64,000 nt of DNA from CBDFFW01 sp965246945 (GTDB taxonomy: Bacteria; Pseudomonadota; Alphaproteobacteria; UBA11073): NCBI GenBank assembly GCA_965246945.1, contig CBDFFW010000002.1:62001-126000 (forward strand). The letters run 5' to 3'. Made by a program: the position numbers and the translations under genes. Each line of letters begins with the position of its first letter. The stretch's first letter is position 1. Under the pieces are notes generated by a model that was not told where the DNA came from, made no database searches, and saw nothing but the letters and a program-made list of their open reading frames with translations. Shown piece after piece: positions 20,700 through 28,987 of the stretch.

Positions 20700-21613
20700 T
20701 GCAATTTACCCATCAACAATTTTTGCAGATAATCCGTATGCATTGGCGGGCACTGGCCCGCGCGGGTTTGTTGGGATTGGTGATTGGCTATCTCATCGTC
20801 CTATTTATCACGCCGCAATATACCGCCAGTATGATCGTCGGGCCGCTTAGTTTGCGCGGGGCTACGACCGTTGGCACGCCATTGCCAGATCAAACCGGCA
20901 ATGGGTTTCGGCAGATTGGCAGCGGTGCCGAGCTCAGCGATTATACGCGTTATTTGCAATTGCTCACCACGCCGGATGCCATGCCGATGTTACAGGAAAA
21001 AGTGCCCAATTTATTGCAGACTTTATTTTCGCGCGAATGGGATGGGGGCCAAGAAAAATGGCATGCGCCCAGCGGGATAACTGCCACATTGCGCCGGCTT
21101 ACGAATTGGTTATTGCGCCGCCCTGGCTGGCGCGCGCCGGATGATGCGCGCCTTTCCGGTTATTTAAACAAAGAAGTCAAAATCAGCATGGTGACTTTGC
21201 CAGGCACGCCCACACCCATGCGGCGCATTACCTATCGCAATGCCGATCGCGGTTTGGCGATCGGTATTTTATATGGGCTGCACCAAGCATCCGAAAGTTT
21301 ATTGCGCGATGAAGCAGACCGCCGCAGCCAGGCCGTCATTGATTATATCCAAACCGAAATGGGCAAGGTGGGCTTGCAGGAACACCGCTTGGCCTTGGCG
21401 CAATTATTGGCCGAACAGGAACGCGTGCGCATAATGATTAATTTAAACCTGCCCTATGCGGCTGATATCATCACGCCGCCCACGGCCCCGCTGCAACCCG
21501 ATTGGCCGCAGCCCTGGCCCATTATTTTAGGCGGTGCGATTTTGGGTGTCTTCATCCGCATAACCTTGATTATGCGTAAGCACTTGGCTTCAACTTCAAT
21601 CTCTGCCACATAA
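20699..21613 (+). CDS. Wzz-like polysaccharide chain-length/co-polymerase protein
   Basis: A 304-residue protein with an N-terminal transmembrane segment (about residues 20-42, ARAGLLGLVIGYLIVLFITP), a periplasmic alpha/beta domain with a long amphipathic helix (about 195-260), and a C-terminal transmembrane helix after a Pro-rich stretch (PPTAPLQPDWPQPWP), the usual Wzz/PCP architecture. It has no cytoplasmic tyrosine kinase domain. Wzz proteins set the modal length of O-antigen or capsule. ATG 20699 shares its first base with the upstream stop (TGATG), indicating translational coupling with the GT4 gene. Confidence 0.75.
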   Translation: MQFTHQQFLQIIRMHWRALARAGLLGLVIGYLIVLFITPQYTASMIVGPLSLRGATTVGTPLPDQTGNGFRQIGSGAELSDYTRYLQLLTTPDAMPMLQEKVPNLLQTLFSREWDGGQEKWHAPSGITATLRRLTNWLLRRPGWRAPDDARLSGYLNKEVKISMVTLPGTPTPMRRITYRNADRGLAIGILYGLHQASESLLRDEADRRSQAVIDYIQTEMGKVGLQEHRLALAQLLAEQERVRIMINLNLPYAADIITPPTAPLQPDWPQPWPIILGGAILGVFIRITLIMRKHLASTSISAT

Positions 21614-21617
21614 AGCC

Positions 21618-22433
21618 ATGATCCCCGTTTCCGTTGTGGTGATGACCAAAAATGAAGCTGCGCGTTTGGCGGCCTGTTTGGATAGCCTGCGCGGCTGCGC
21701 CGAAGTATTTGTGGTCGATAGCAATAGCAGCGATACCACGGTCGCGCTGGCTGATACCTGGGGAGCAAAAGTCGTCGATTTTTTCTGGGACGGGCAATAC
21801 CCGAAAAAGAAACAATGGTGTTTGGATCACCTGCCGTTTCGGTATGATTGGATTTTATATGTCGATGCTGATGAGCGGTTAACGCCAAAATTATTGGCCG
21901 AATTGGCGCGGGTAATATCAGCAGTTGCGCCAAATATCGGTGCTTACCGCATTCAAGCCCGCCCTATTTTTGGTCGTAAAATCCTACGCTTTGGCCAGTT
22001 GAATGATAAAATTTGCTTGCTGCGCCGCGGCCATGCACATTTTCCAGTGGTCGATGATTTGCACACCGATAAGGGCGAAGTGGAAGGGCATTACCAACCC
22101 TATGTGCGTGGCACAGTTGGTAAATTAAATGCGCCCATGCTGCATGATTGCAACCCGCTGCGCCCTTGGTTCGAACGGCACATTAAATATGCCAATTTCA
22201 TGGTGGCGCTGGCGCAAAATTCTGAAAAATTCAAACACGAAAAAGGCCTGCGCGCTTTGGCTAAACGTGTGTTTTACGCTTTGCCCTGCAAGCCGCTAAC
22301 CATTTTCATTTATGGCTATATTCTGCGTTTGGGTTTCCTAGATGGTCTATGGGGCTTGCGCTATGCACTGGCCCGCGCCTGGTATTATTGGGTAATTGAT
22401 TTATTGCGCACAGAAAAACGCAAAGCGTTGTAA
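21618..22433 (+). CDS. Glycosyltransferase family 2, WaaE/KdtX-like
   Basis: A 271-residue GT-A transferase. It starts PVSVVVMTKNEAARLAACLD, has the WaaE-type continuation AEVFVVDSNSSDTTVALA, and the metal-binding DxD is in WILYVDADERLTPKL (about residues 75-89). The C-terminal half has the HDCNPLRPWFERHIKYANFM segment and a hydrophobic helix found in WaaE-like lipopolysaccharide core transferases. It starts 4 bases after the Wzz-like stop, so it ends a four-gene polysaccharide operon. Its last 49 bases overlap the convergent GT2 gene. Confidence 0.85.
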   Translation: MIPVSVVVMTKNEAARLAACLDSLRGCAEVFVVDSNSSDTTVALADTWGAKVVDFFWDGQYPKKKQWCLDHLPFRYDWILYVDADERLTPKLLAELARVISAVAPNIGAYRIQARPIFGRKILRFGQLNDKICLLRRGHAHFPVVDDLHTDKGEVEGHYQPYVRGTVGKLNAPMLHDCNPLRPWFERHIKYANFMVALAQNSEKFKHEKGLRALAKRVFYALPCKPLTIFIYGYILRLGFLDGLWGLRYALARAWYYWVIDLLRTEKRKAL

Positions 22434-23170
22434 GCGCCAGGCGCATATTTTCTAAAATTCCAAATACCCGTTTGTGCTAACCAAATTAAATAGGCAAGCC
22501 AGCTTGGAAAACGCGCATACAGTTTTTTTGTGGCAATTTGTTCGGCACGGCCAATCGCCGCGCGGCTGGTGGAAACACCTGGCAAAGCACAAGTCGCAAT
22601 AGGGAAATCAACCCGTGCCACGCGCGGCAGGCGCGCCAACAGCGCATAGGTTAAGCGGTTATCCCCGCCCACTTGCATTGTCTCGTCATACCGCAAACCC
22701 GCCAAAGCACCGCGCCGATAAACCATGCTTTGATGATGCGCAAACATCCCCCACCACTGCCAACGGTACGACCGGCACGCTTTTAACCACACACTGCCAT
22801 CCCGCAATTGCTCAAAACTCGGCCCATACAAAAAATCAGGTTCATTATTTGCGGCAATCGCCAAGCTCAATTTTTGTAAAACGTTACCATCAGCAAATAC
22901 ATCACCGCTATTCATGAAAACCAAGTAATCGCCGGTGGCAGCAGCCAAACCTTTATTCATGGCCTGATAAATACCGTTATCTGGTTCGCTCACTTGCCAG
23001 ACGGTTTCATATGCCCATTCTTTTAACAATTGTGGTGTTGCGCCCGTGGATGCGCCATCAACAACCAGCCATTCAAAATCACGGCAGCTTTGTACTTTAA
23101 TACTCTGCCGTGTCGCTTGTAGTCCCACCGCATCATTTCGTGTAATAGTAATGATGGCAAAAAGCGGCAT
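22385..23170 (-). CDS. Glycosyltransferase family 2
   Basis: A 261-residue GT-A enzyme of the WcaA-like or colanic-acid type. Visible features are FAIITITRNDAVGLQATRQS, WLVVDGASTGATPQLLKEW, the SEPDNGIYQAMNKGLAAATG element and the metal-binding segment YLVFMNSGDVFAD, in which the usual DxD is replaced by NSGD as in many of this subgroup. A WGMFAHHQSMVYRR catalytic-base segment follows. Convergent with and overlapping the WaaE-like gene by 49 bases. It starts 3 bases downstream of leuA on the same strand, so it may be transcribed with leuA despite the different function. Confidence 0.85.
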   Translation of the reverse strand: MPLFAIITITRNDAVGLQATRQSIKVQSCRDFEWLVVDGASTGATPQLLKEWAYETVWQVSEPDNGIYQAMNKGLAAATGDYLVFMNSGDVFADGNVLQKLSLAIAANNEPDFLYGPSFEQLRDGSVWLKACRSYRWQWWGMFAHHQSMVYRRGALAGLRYDETMQVGGDNRLTYALLARLPRVARVDFPIATCALPGVSTSRAAIGRAEQIATKKLYARFPSWLAYLIWLAQTGIWNFRKYAPGAYNALRFSVRNKSITQ

Positions 23171-23173
23171 TGT

Positions 23174-24703
23174 TTAACGGTCCCGCAAGGCAATCAATTT
23201 ATTCAACGCATTCAAATATGCTTTTGCACTGGCCACCAATACATCCACATCTGCGCCTAAACCATTTACATTTAACCCATGTTCTTCCAAACGAATGGTC
23301 ACTTGCCCTTGCGCATCCGTGCCTGTCGTTACTGCATGCACATGATATAATTTTAAGATCGCCTGTTTGTGGGGCACCAGGCCTTGAATGGCGCTGAAAA
23401 TGGCATCCACCGGTCCATTGCCATATGCTCGCAAACTGCGCTCCTGCCCGTTAATTCGTAAGGTTAAATCGGCCAGATGTGGTTCAGCCGTGCCGGCAAT
23501 CACATGCATGGCCACGAATTTCAACTGGTCTTGCTGACTGGCAACTTCATCATCCACCAGCACAATCAAATCATCATCGAATATTTCACGTTTGCGGTCG
23601 GCCAGTTCTTTGAAACGGTGAAACGCATCATTCAAGGCATTATCACCCAAATGATAACCCAAACTTTCTAGCTTGGTTTTAAACGCATTCCGGCCGGATA
23701 ATTTGCCCAATGGCAAGGCTGCGCGCACCAAACCCACCGACTCCGGCGTCATAATTTCATAAGTACCGCTATGCTTTAAATACCCATCCTGGTGAATCCC
23801 GCTTTCATGGGCAAAGGCATTGGCCCCCACAATCGCTTTATTGGGTTGCACCGACATACCCGCCAAACCAGCCACCAATTTAGAAATACGGTTCAAATGC
23901 TGGGTGCGAATATGTTCCACACTCACGGGCGATAAATCGCCGCGCACTTGCAGCGCCATCACAATTTCTTCTAAAGCCGCATTGCCCGCGCGTTCGCCAA
24001 TACCGTTAATCGTGCATTCCACCTGCCGTGCGCCGCCCATCACACCGGCCAGCGAATTGGCGGTGGATAAGCCTAAATCATTTTGGCAATGTACCGATAA
24101 AATGGCTTTATCGGTATTAGGCACCTGGTTAATAATCGCGGCAATCAAATCGCGGTATTCTTCTGGTAGGGCGTAACCGACCGTATCGGGGATATTGATA
24201 GTCCGTGCGCCCGCTTTAATCGCGGCATCCACGCAGCGGAATAAAAAATCGTGCTCAGTCCGTGTTGCATCTTCCGCGCTCCATTCCACATCGGGACACA
24301 AACTACGGGCCAGGGTCACACTATCACGGATCGCTTCCAGCACCTGCGCTTCATCCATTTGCAATTTGTATTGGCGGTGCAAGGGGCTGGTGGATAAAAA
24401 CGTGTGAATACGCGGTTTCTCAGCCGCCTGCACGGCTTCCCAGCAACGACGAATATCATTTTCTTTCGCACGGCTCAGTCCGCAAATAGTGGGGCCTTTC
24501 ACTTGTCGGGCAATCGCTTGCACAGCCTGGAAATCCCCTTCGGATGAAAACGGAAAACCTGCTTCAATCACATCCACGCCCAATTCGGCCAATTGCTCGG
24601 CAATGCGCAATTTATCAGCACCCGTCATCGCCGCACCAGCCGATTGCTCCCCGTCCCGCAAGGTGGTATCAAAAATAATTAGACGTGGTTTATTATTGGC
24701 CAT
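23174..24703 (-). CDS. leuA: 2-isopropylmalate synthase
   Basis: Committed step of leucine synthesis: acetyl-CoA plus 2-oxoisovalerate gives 2-isopropylmalate in the cytosol. The 509-residue product has the HMGL-type TIM barrel with IIFDTTLRDGEQSAGAAMTG at the N-terminus, HCQNDLGLSTANSLAGVMGG (metal His ligands) near residue 205, GIGERAGNAALEEIVMAL, and a C-terminal LeuA dimer/regulatory domain that mediates leucine inhibition. No leuBCD genes are nearby. No leader peptide rich in Leu codons is evident upstream; instead a palindromic repeat fills the gap to prfA. Confidence 0.95.
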   Translation of the reverse strand: MANNKPRLIIFDTTLRDGEQSAGAAMTGADKLRIAEQLAELGVDVIEAGFPFSSEGDFQAVQAIARQVKGPTICGLSRAKENDIRRCWEAVQAAEKPRIHTFLSTSPLHRQYKLQMDEAQVLEAIRDSVTLARSLCPDVEWSAEDATRTEHDFLFRCVDAAIKAGARTINIPDTVGYALPEEYRDLIAAIINQVPNTDKAILSVHCQNDLGLSTANSLAGVMGGARQVECTINGIGERAGNAALEEIVMALQVRGDLSPVSVEHIRTQHLNRISKLVAGLAGMSVQPNKAIVGANAFAHESGIHQDGYLKHSGTYEIMTPESVGLVRAALPLGKLSGRNAFKTKLESLGYHLGDNALNDAFHRFKELADRKREIFDDDLIVLVDDEVASQQDQLKFVAMHVIAGTAEPHLADLTLRINGQERSLRAYGNGPVDAIFSAIQGLVPHKQAILKLYHVHAVTTGTDAQGQVTIRLEEHGLNVNGLGADVDVLVASAKAYLNALNKLIALRDR

Positions 24704-24750
24704 TAGGTAATTTTAACCATGCTGTAAAGCTTAACGCAAATTTGTTGTAG

Positions 24751-24878
24751 CCGTCATCCAGACGAAAGTCGGGTCCAGTGATTTAAAAGCGTATGCCTTG
24801 GCATAACACAAATAATGGTGATTTGAGCGCTACGCGCACTTATTAGTCACTAGATTCCAGCCTGCGCCGGAATGACGC
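24751..24878. repeat. Palindromic dispersed repeat, long type A (shared core)
   Basis: The arms are 24751-24781 and 24847-24878. The interior is recognisably the same, in reverse orientation, as the interior of the copy at 61329-61461 (shared blocks around GTGAC, CGTAGCGCTC, TTGTGT and ACGCTT), and more weakly resembles 56799-56959. Conservation of the interior shows this is an element, not just a terminator hairpin. It lies between leuA and prfA. Confidence 0.75.
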
Positions 24879-24882
24879 TAGA

Positions 24883-25953
24883 TTAAGCGATTTCTCCCAA
24901 CTGACCTAACCGCTCGGTTTGATCGTTGGCCATCAGGGCTTCGATAAAATCGCCCAGATCATCGCCAACCATCACGCGTTCAATATTATATAAGGTAAGA
25001 TTAATCCGGTGATCGGTCACGCGGCCTTGCGGGAAATTATAGGTGCGAATGCGTTCCGAACGGTCGCCGGAACCTACCTGACTTTTGCGGTGGGCCGCGC
25101 GTTCATTGGCCAATCTTTCGCGCTCAGCCTCATACAACCGCGCACGCAGAATTTTCATACCCTTAGCTTTATTTTTGGTCTGCGACTTTTCTTCCTGCAT
25201 ATATACCATAATGCCGGTGGGCAGGTGGGTAATGCGCACCGCGCTATCGGTGGTGTTCACCGATTGCCCGCCGGGGCCGCTGGCGCGCATTACATCAATG
25301 CGGATATCTTTATCTTCAATCTGCACATCCACCTCTTCGGCTTCCGGCAACACGGCCACGGTGGCGGCGGAGGTGTGGATGCGCCCGCCGCTTTCCGTTT
25401 TCGGCACGCGCTGCACACGGTGCACGCCGGTTTCAAATTTCATGCGGGCAAACACGTTATAACCGGTGACCATCGCACTGGCTTCTTTAAACCCGCCTTG
25501 GTCGGCGCCGGAAAGTTCCAGAATTTCAAAACGCCAACCTTGGATGGCAGAATAGCGTTGATACATGGTGAATAGTTCAGAAGCGAACAATGCAGCCTCT
25601 TCACCGCCTGTGCCGGCGCGTACTTCCAAAATCGCGTTCCGTTCATCGGCGGCATCTTTGGGCACCAGCGCCAGCATAATTTCTTGTTCTAATTCCGGAA
25701 TTTCTTTCCGCAACCGGCCGACCTCTTCAATCGCCAGCTCTTTCATATCGGGATCGGCTAATAATGCTTCGCTCTCCACCAACTGGCTTTCGGCGGTTTT
25801 TAGCGTATTAATTTTTTCGACCACATTGGCCAGTTCCGCCCGTTCCTTGCCCAAACGCGCAATTTCGGTATGCGGCAGGCTGCTATCTTGCAATTGTTCT
25901 TCAATTTGCGCGAATTGCGTTAACATTTGATCAAGTTTGCTGCGCCAGGCCAT
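24883..25953 (-). CDS. prfA: Peptide chain release factor 1
   Basis: RF1 recognises UAA and UAG and triggers peptidyl-tRNA hydrolysis. The 356-residue product shows the codon-recognition segment RVPKTESGGRIHTSAATVAV with the conserved P-x-T (here PKT), the catalytic GGQ loop in MRASGPGGQSVNTTDSAVRI, and the C-terminal KSQVGSGDRSERIRTYNFPQ. In many Alphaproteobacteria prfA is followed by the RF methyltransferase prmC; here it is followed by a repeat and then leuA, so prmC is elsewhere. The divergent ResB-like gene starts 60 bases upstream. Confidence 0.97.
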   Translation of the reverse strand: MAWRSKLDQMLTQFAQIEEQLQDSSLPHTEIARLGKERAELANVVEKINTLKTAESQLVESEALLADPDMKELAIEEVGRLRKEIPELEQEIMLALVPKDAADERNAILEVRAGTGGEEAALFASELFTMYQRYSAIQGWRFEILELSGADQGGFKEASAMVTGYNVFARMKFETGVHRVQRVPKTESGGRIHTSAATVAVLPEAEEVDVQIEDKDIRIDVMRASGPGGQSVNTTDSAVRITHLPTGIMVYMQEEKSQTKNKAKGMKILRARLYEAERERLANERAAHRKSQVGSGDRSERIRTYNFPQGRVTDHRINLTLYNIERVMVGDDLGDFIEALMANDQTERLGQLGEIA

Positions 25954-26013
25954 GCGCTATTGATCGCGGAAAAAGGTGCCGAAAGGCAAGAATTTGCTTT
26001 ATGAAAGCAGGGC

Positions 26014-27093
26014 GTGCAGAAATTTTTAACCCATTTCGGCAAAAAACTGGCTAATCCCGCCTGGTTGTTCTGGCTGCTGCCCTGGTATGGCGTGGTGCTG
26101 ATTGCCGGCACGGTCGCGCAAAAATATGTCGGGTTGTACCAAGCGCAAAAAGCCATTTTTAATGCGGTAATCTGGTGGGCGGGTCCCATTCCGTTGCTGG
26201 GCGGGCAGGGGGTGCTGGTTGCCTTAGCCATCGGTCTTATTACCAAATTGTTATTACGCAGCCCATGGCATTGGGCGCGTTTGGGCATTAATTTAATCCA
26301 TATTGGTGCCATTGCTTTGCTACTGGCAGGTGCCTTAACCGCCGCCAATCAAGAGGAAGGCTATATTGAAATTCAAACCGGCCAGCAAAGTGATATTGTC
26401 GAAGATTATCATCAGCGCGAATTGGTAATTCACACCAATGATGACCGTGAATGGCACTATGATTTTAATCAATTAAAGATCGGTGAAGTTATTACTGAAC
26501 AAAATATGCCTTATAAATTTGTCGTCGAATCTAAATGCCGAAATTGCGCTATACTGAATGATAAAGATAATACATTGATCGAAGGACAACCGGCCTTACA
26601 ACAAGAAACCAGTAATTATGGATTAATGCTACAAGTCGTCAATCCTGTTGATGGCACAAGTTATGTACTTCCTATTTATGAAAATTTAGATCATTTTCCA
26701 GCCGTCCATTTTGGTCAGGATAATAAAAACTCAGATAGCTATTTATATCCGACGGTTCAAAAAACTGCGCGCATATTACCATTTGCTTTAAAATTAGAAA
26801 AGTTTGATGAGCAACTTTATCCCGGTAGTGAAATCGCCAGGGAATATCAATCCAATTTGCAAATTATTGATAAGGGCGTAGCGTGGCCCGCGCGGGTTGC
26901 GATGAATGAACCGCTGCATCATGGCGGCTATACCTTTTTCCAATCATCATTTGAGCGGTTGCCCAATGGCCAAGTAAGCACCGTATTATCCGTGGTGCAT
27001 AACCAAGCGCGTTGGGGATTATATTTGGCCACCGCGCTGATCATCGGTGGTTTAATTATTTATCTGGGACAGCGTTATGCTAAAGCGCTTTAG
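26014..27093 (+). CDS. ResB-like cytochrome c biogenesis protein (System II)
   Basis: A 359-residue membrane protein with three N-terminal membrane segments (about residues 17-36, 47-80, 87-112), a periplasmic beta-rich domain and one C-terminal membrane helix (about 332-355). The WLFWLLPWYGVVLIAGTVAQ start, the GYTFFQSSFE segment near residue 305 and the position next to CcsA identify it as a ResB-family partner, which with CcsA delivers and attaches haem to apocytochrome c outside the membrane. The GTG start at 26014 is the only suitable start for the first membrane helix. The 3' end overlaps ccsA by 17 bases, so the pair is coupled. Confidence 0.8.
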   Translation: MQKFLTHFGKKLANPAWLFWLLPWYGVVLIAGTVAQKYVGLYQAQKAIFNAVIWWAGPIPLLGGQGVLVALAIGLITKLLLRSPWHWARLGINLIHIGAIALLLAGALTAANQEEGYIEIQTGQQSDIVEDYHQRELVIHTNDDREWHYDFNQLKIGEVITEQNMPYKFVVESKCRNCAILNDKDNTLIEGQPALQQETSNYGLMLQVVNPVDGTSYVLPIYENLDHFPAVHFGQDNKNSDSYLYPTVQKTARILPFALKLEKFDEQLYPGSEIAREYQSNLQIIDKGVAWPARVAMNEPLHHGGYTFFQSSFERLPNGQVSTVLSVVHNQARWGLYLATALIIGGLIIYLGQRYAKAL

Positions 27094-28987
27094 TATTTTA
27101 TGTATACTTATCTGCTTGGCGTTTTCCGCGCACGCCGCAATTGATATCGATCAAACGGATTTTGGCCAGTTGCCGGTCTTGCATGAAGGGCGGTTGAAAC
27201 CCTTGCAGCGTCTGGCCGAAGTCAGCCTACGGCAGATTAGCGACGGTACTTATCACGCGCAATCACCCAGCAATTGGCTAGCCCTGCTCGTTTTTACACC
27301 AGCGGCCACCCAAGACATGCCCATGTTTGCGGTCCCAAACACATCGGTTCGGCAAGTACTGCAATTACCAGCAAATCATGCAGCACTTTACACCTATCAG
27401 GAATTAGCCGTTGCGCTTAGCAGCCAAGAACAAGCCTTAACAGCTCTAAGCAAACGGCCAGCCAACGATCTAAACCGCGATGAAAAAGCCTTGGTGCGTA
27501 TATTGGAAAATATCGCGCTGTACCAACAGCTAATCCATGCCTTGGATATGATTGCAGCTTTAGCCATTGCCGCAGATGACCCAGCTTTGCCAAGTGCTGG
27601 TATTAAAGACCTACAAACGCCCATCACGTATTTACAATTACAGCCTTATCAAAAAACTTTGATCGATCATGCACATGCGCTGGCGAAAAAGGATCCCAGC
27701 AAATTAACCGAGCGCGATGTGGCCAGCGCACGGCTGGCGCAAATCTTGGCTGAAATCCACAGCAATGCCAGCAGTAATAATATCTTGCGGATTTTCCCGC
27801 CAACTTGGGAAAGAAAAAACGGTGTGTGGATCACGCCCTGGCAAGCATTGCAAGGGCAGGGCGGCCCGAGCACACTAAATGATCTGCAAATATGGCAGCA
27901 AATGCTCACTGCGTATCAAGCCGAAGACCTGCCTAAATTTAACCATGCCATGCAACGCTGGCAACAGAATCTGGCAAATACCAACGTAACGCCAAATCAT
28001 CATTTGGCCTGGCAAGCCGAGCACTTATATCTCACCTGGCCATGGCTGCTCGGTGCTGGTGCTGGTTACTTCTTAACACTGCTTTTAATTATTTGCCATC
28101 CTCAGCGTAGCAAAGCGGAGCTGGGGATCCAAACAAAATCATTTTTTTGGATCCCCGCGCATTGCGCGAGGATGACAACGCATATAATTCGCATTATAAC
28201 CATTCTGGGAATTCTCCAACATGCCGCCGCGCTTGGTTTGCGGATGCTGATTATGGGCCGCCCGCCGGTCAGCAATTTGTATGAATCGATCATTTTTGTG
28301 GCGTTTATTGTGGCGGGTTTCGGTATTATTGCGCAATTGCGCCAGCGCTTAAAAACATTGTTAGTGCCTGCATTGATTATTGCGATTGTGTTATTGGCGA
28401 TCGATCAATTTTTTATCGGCGATGGCGATAATCTTTCACCGCTCATTGCGGTGCTCAACACCAAATTCTGGCTGGCGACCCATGTGGTGTGTATCACGCT
28501 GGGTTATACCGCTTGTCTACTCACCGCCGGTTATGCGCATCTGCAATTGCTGCGGAACGCCTGGCAAAAGCAACCACTTGAACCACCAGATATCAAATTA
28601 CTGAAACCACTTTTACACATCAGCCTCCTACTAGTTGCCACGGGTACTTTGCTCGGCGGTATTTGGGCGGATCAATCCTGGGGCCGCTTTTGGGGTTGGG
28701 ACCCGAAAGAGAACGGTGCCTTATTAATTAGTATTTGGCTGTTGTGGCTGCAGCATGGGGCGCTTACCGGTCAGCTTAAAACGTTTGGCTTCACATCAGG
28801 CACCGTTTTATTGGCACCAATCGTGGCGCTGTCTTGGTTTGGAGTCAATCTACTCGGCGTTGGCTTGCATAGCTATGGTTTCAGCAGCCAAACCGCCTGG
28901 GGCCTGTTTATTTTTATCGCTGCTGAAATCTTATTAGTTATATTTTTAGTTTGGCGGCAAAAGCGAATTAAAGTCGTACCGGTTTAG
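27077..28987 (+). CDS. ccsA: CcsA/ResC-type cytochrome c assembly protein with a palindromic-repeat insertion
   Basis: A 636-residue haem-handling protein. It begins with a signal/anchor segment (about 1-20) and a large periplasmic region to about residue 320, followed by multiple membrane helices. The tryptophan-rich haem motif WGRFWGWDPKENGALL is at about 535-550, and the C-terminal TM block ends in LVWRQKRIK. Residues about 340-368 are encoded by a palindromic repeat (28095-28180) inserted in frame between the first two predicted helices; they include the polar run HPQRSKAELG. Family members lack this segment. The extended N-terminal region is like that of split System II CcsA proteins. 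It overlaps ResB upstream and the convergent PfkB gene by 20 bases. Confidence 0.85.
   Translation: MLKRFSILCILICLAFSAHAAIDIDQTDFGQLPVLHEGRLKPLQRLAEVSLRQISDGTYHAQSPSNWLALLVFTPAATQDMPMFAVPNTSVRQVLQLPANHAALYTYQELAVALSSQEQALTALSKRPANDLNRDEKALVRILENIALYQQLIHALDMIAALAIAADDPALPSAGIKDLQTPITYLQLQPYQKTLIDHAHALAKKDPSKLTERDVASARLAQILAEIHSNASSNNILRIFPPTWERKNGVWITPWQALQGQGGPSTLNDLQIWQQMLTAYQAEDLPKFNHAMQRWQQNLANTNVTPNHHLAWQAEHLYLTWPWLLGAGAGYFLTLLLIICHPQRSKAELGIQTKSFFWIPAHCARMTTHIIRIITILGILQHAAALGLRMLIMGRPPVSNLYESIIFVAFIVAGFGIIAQLRQRLKTLLVPALIIAIVLLAIDQFFIGDGDNLSPLIAVLNTKFWLATHVVCITLGYTACLLTAGYAHLQLLRNAWQKQPLEPPDIKLLKPLLHISLLLVATGTLLGGIWADQSWGRFWGWDPKENGALLISIWLLWLQHGALTGQLKTFGFTSGTVLLAPIVALSWFGVNLLGVGLHSYGFSSQTAWGLFIFIAAEILLVIFLVWRQKRIKVVPV
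28095..28180. repeat. Type A palindromic repeat inserted in frame within ccsA
   Basis: The left arm (28095-28133, GCCATCCTCAGCG...GGGGATCCAAA) and the right arm (28143-28180, TTTGGATCCCCGCG...GAGGATGACAA) are imperfect reverse complements with almost no spacer. The reading frame of ccsA passes straight through without a stop. This is one of two protein-coding insertions of this family in the window; the other is at 59406-59510 in dnaE. Confidence 0.85.

Noticed and set aside
23174..24750. Search for a leucine attenuator upstream of leuA
   Set aside because: No Leu-codon-rich leader or terminator/antiterminator pair was seen between 24704 and 24883; only a dispersed repeat.
25009..25575. Long plus-strand ORF opposite prfA
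   Set aside because: It is a shadow of the prfA coding strand, His/Gly/Ala-rich and without a family match.
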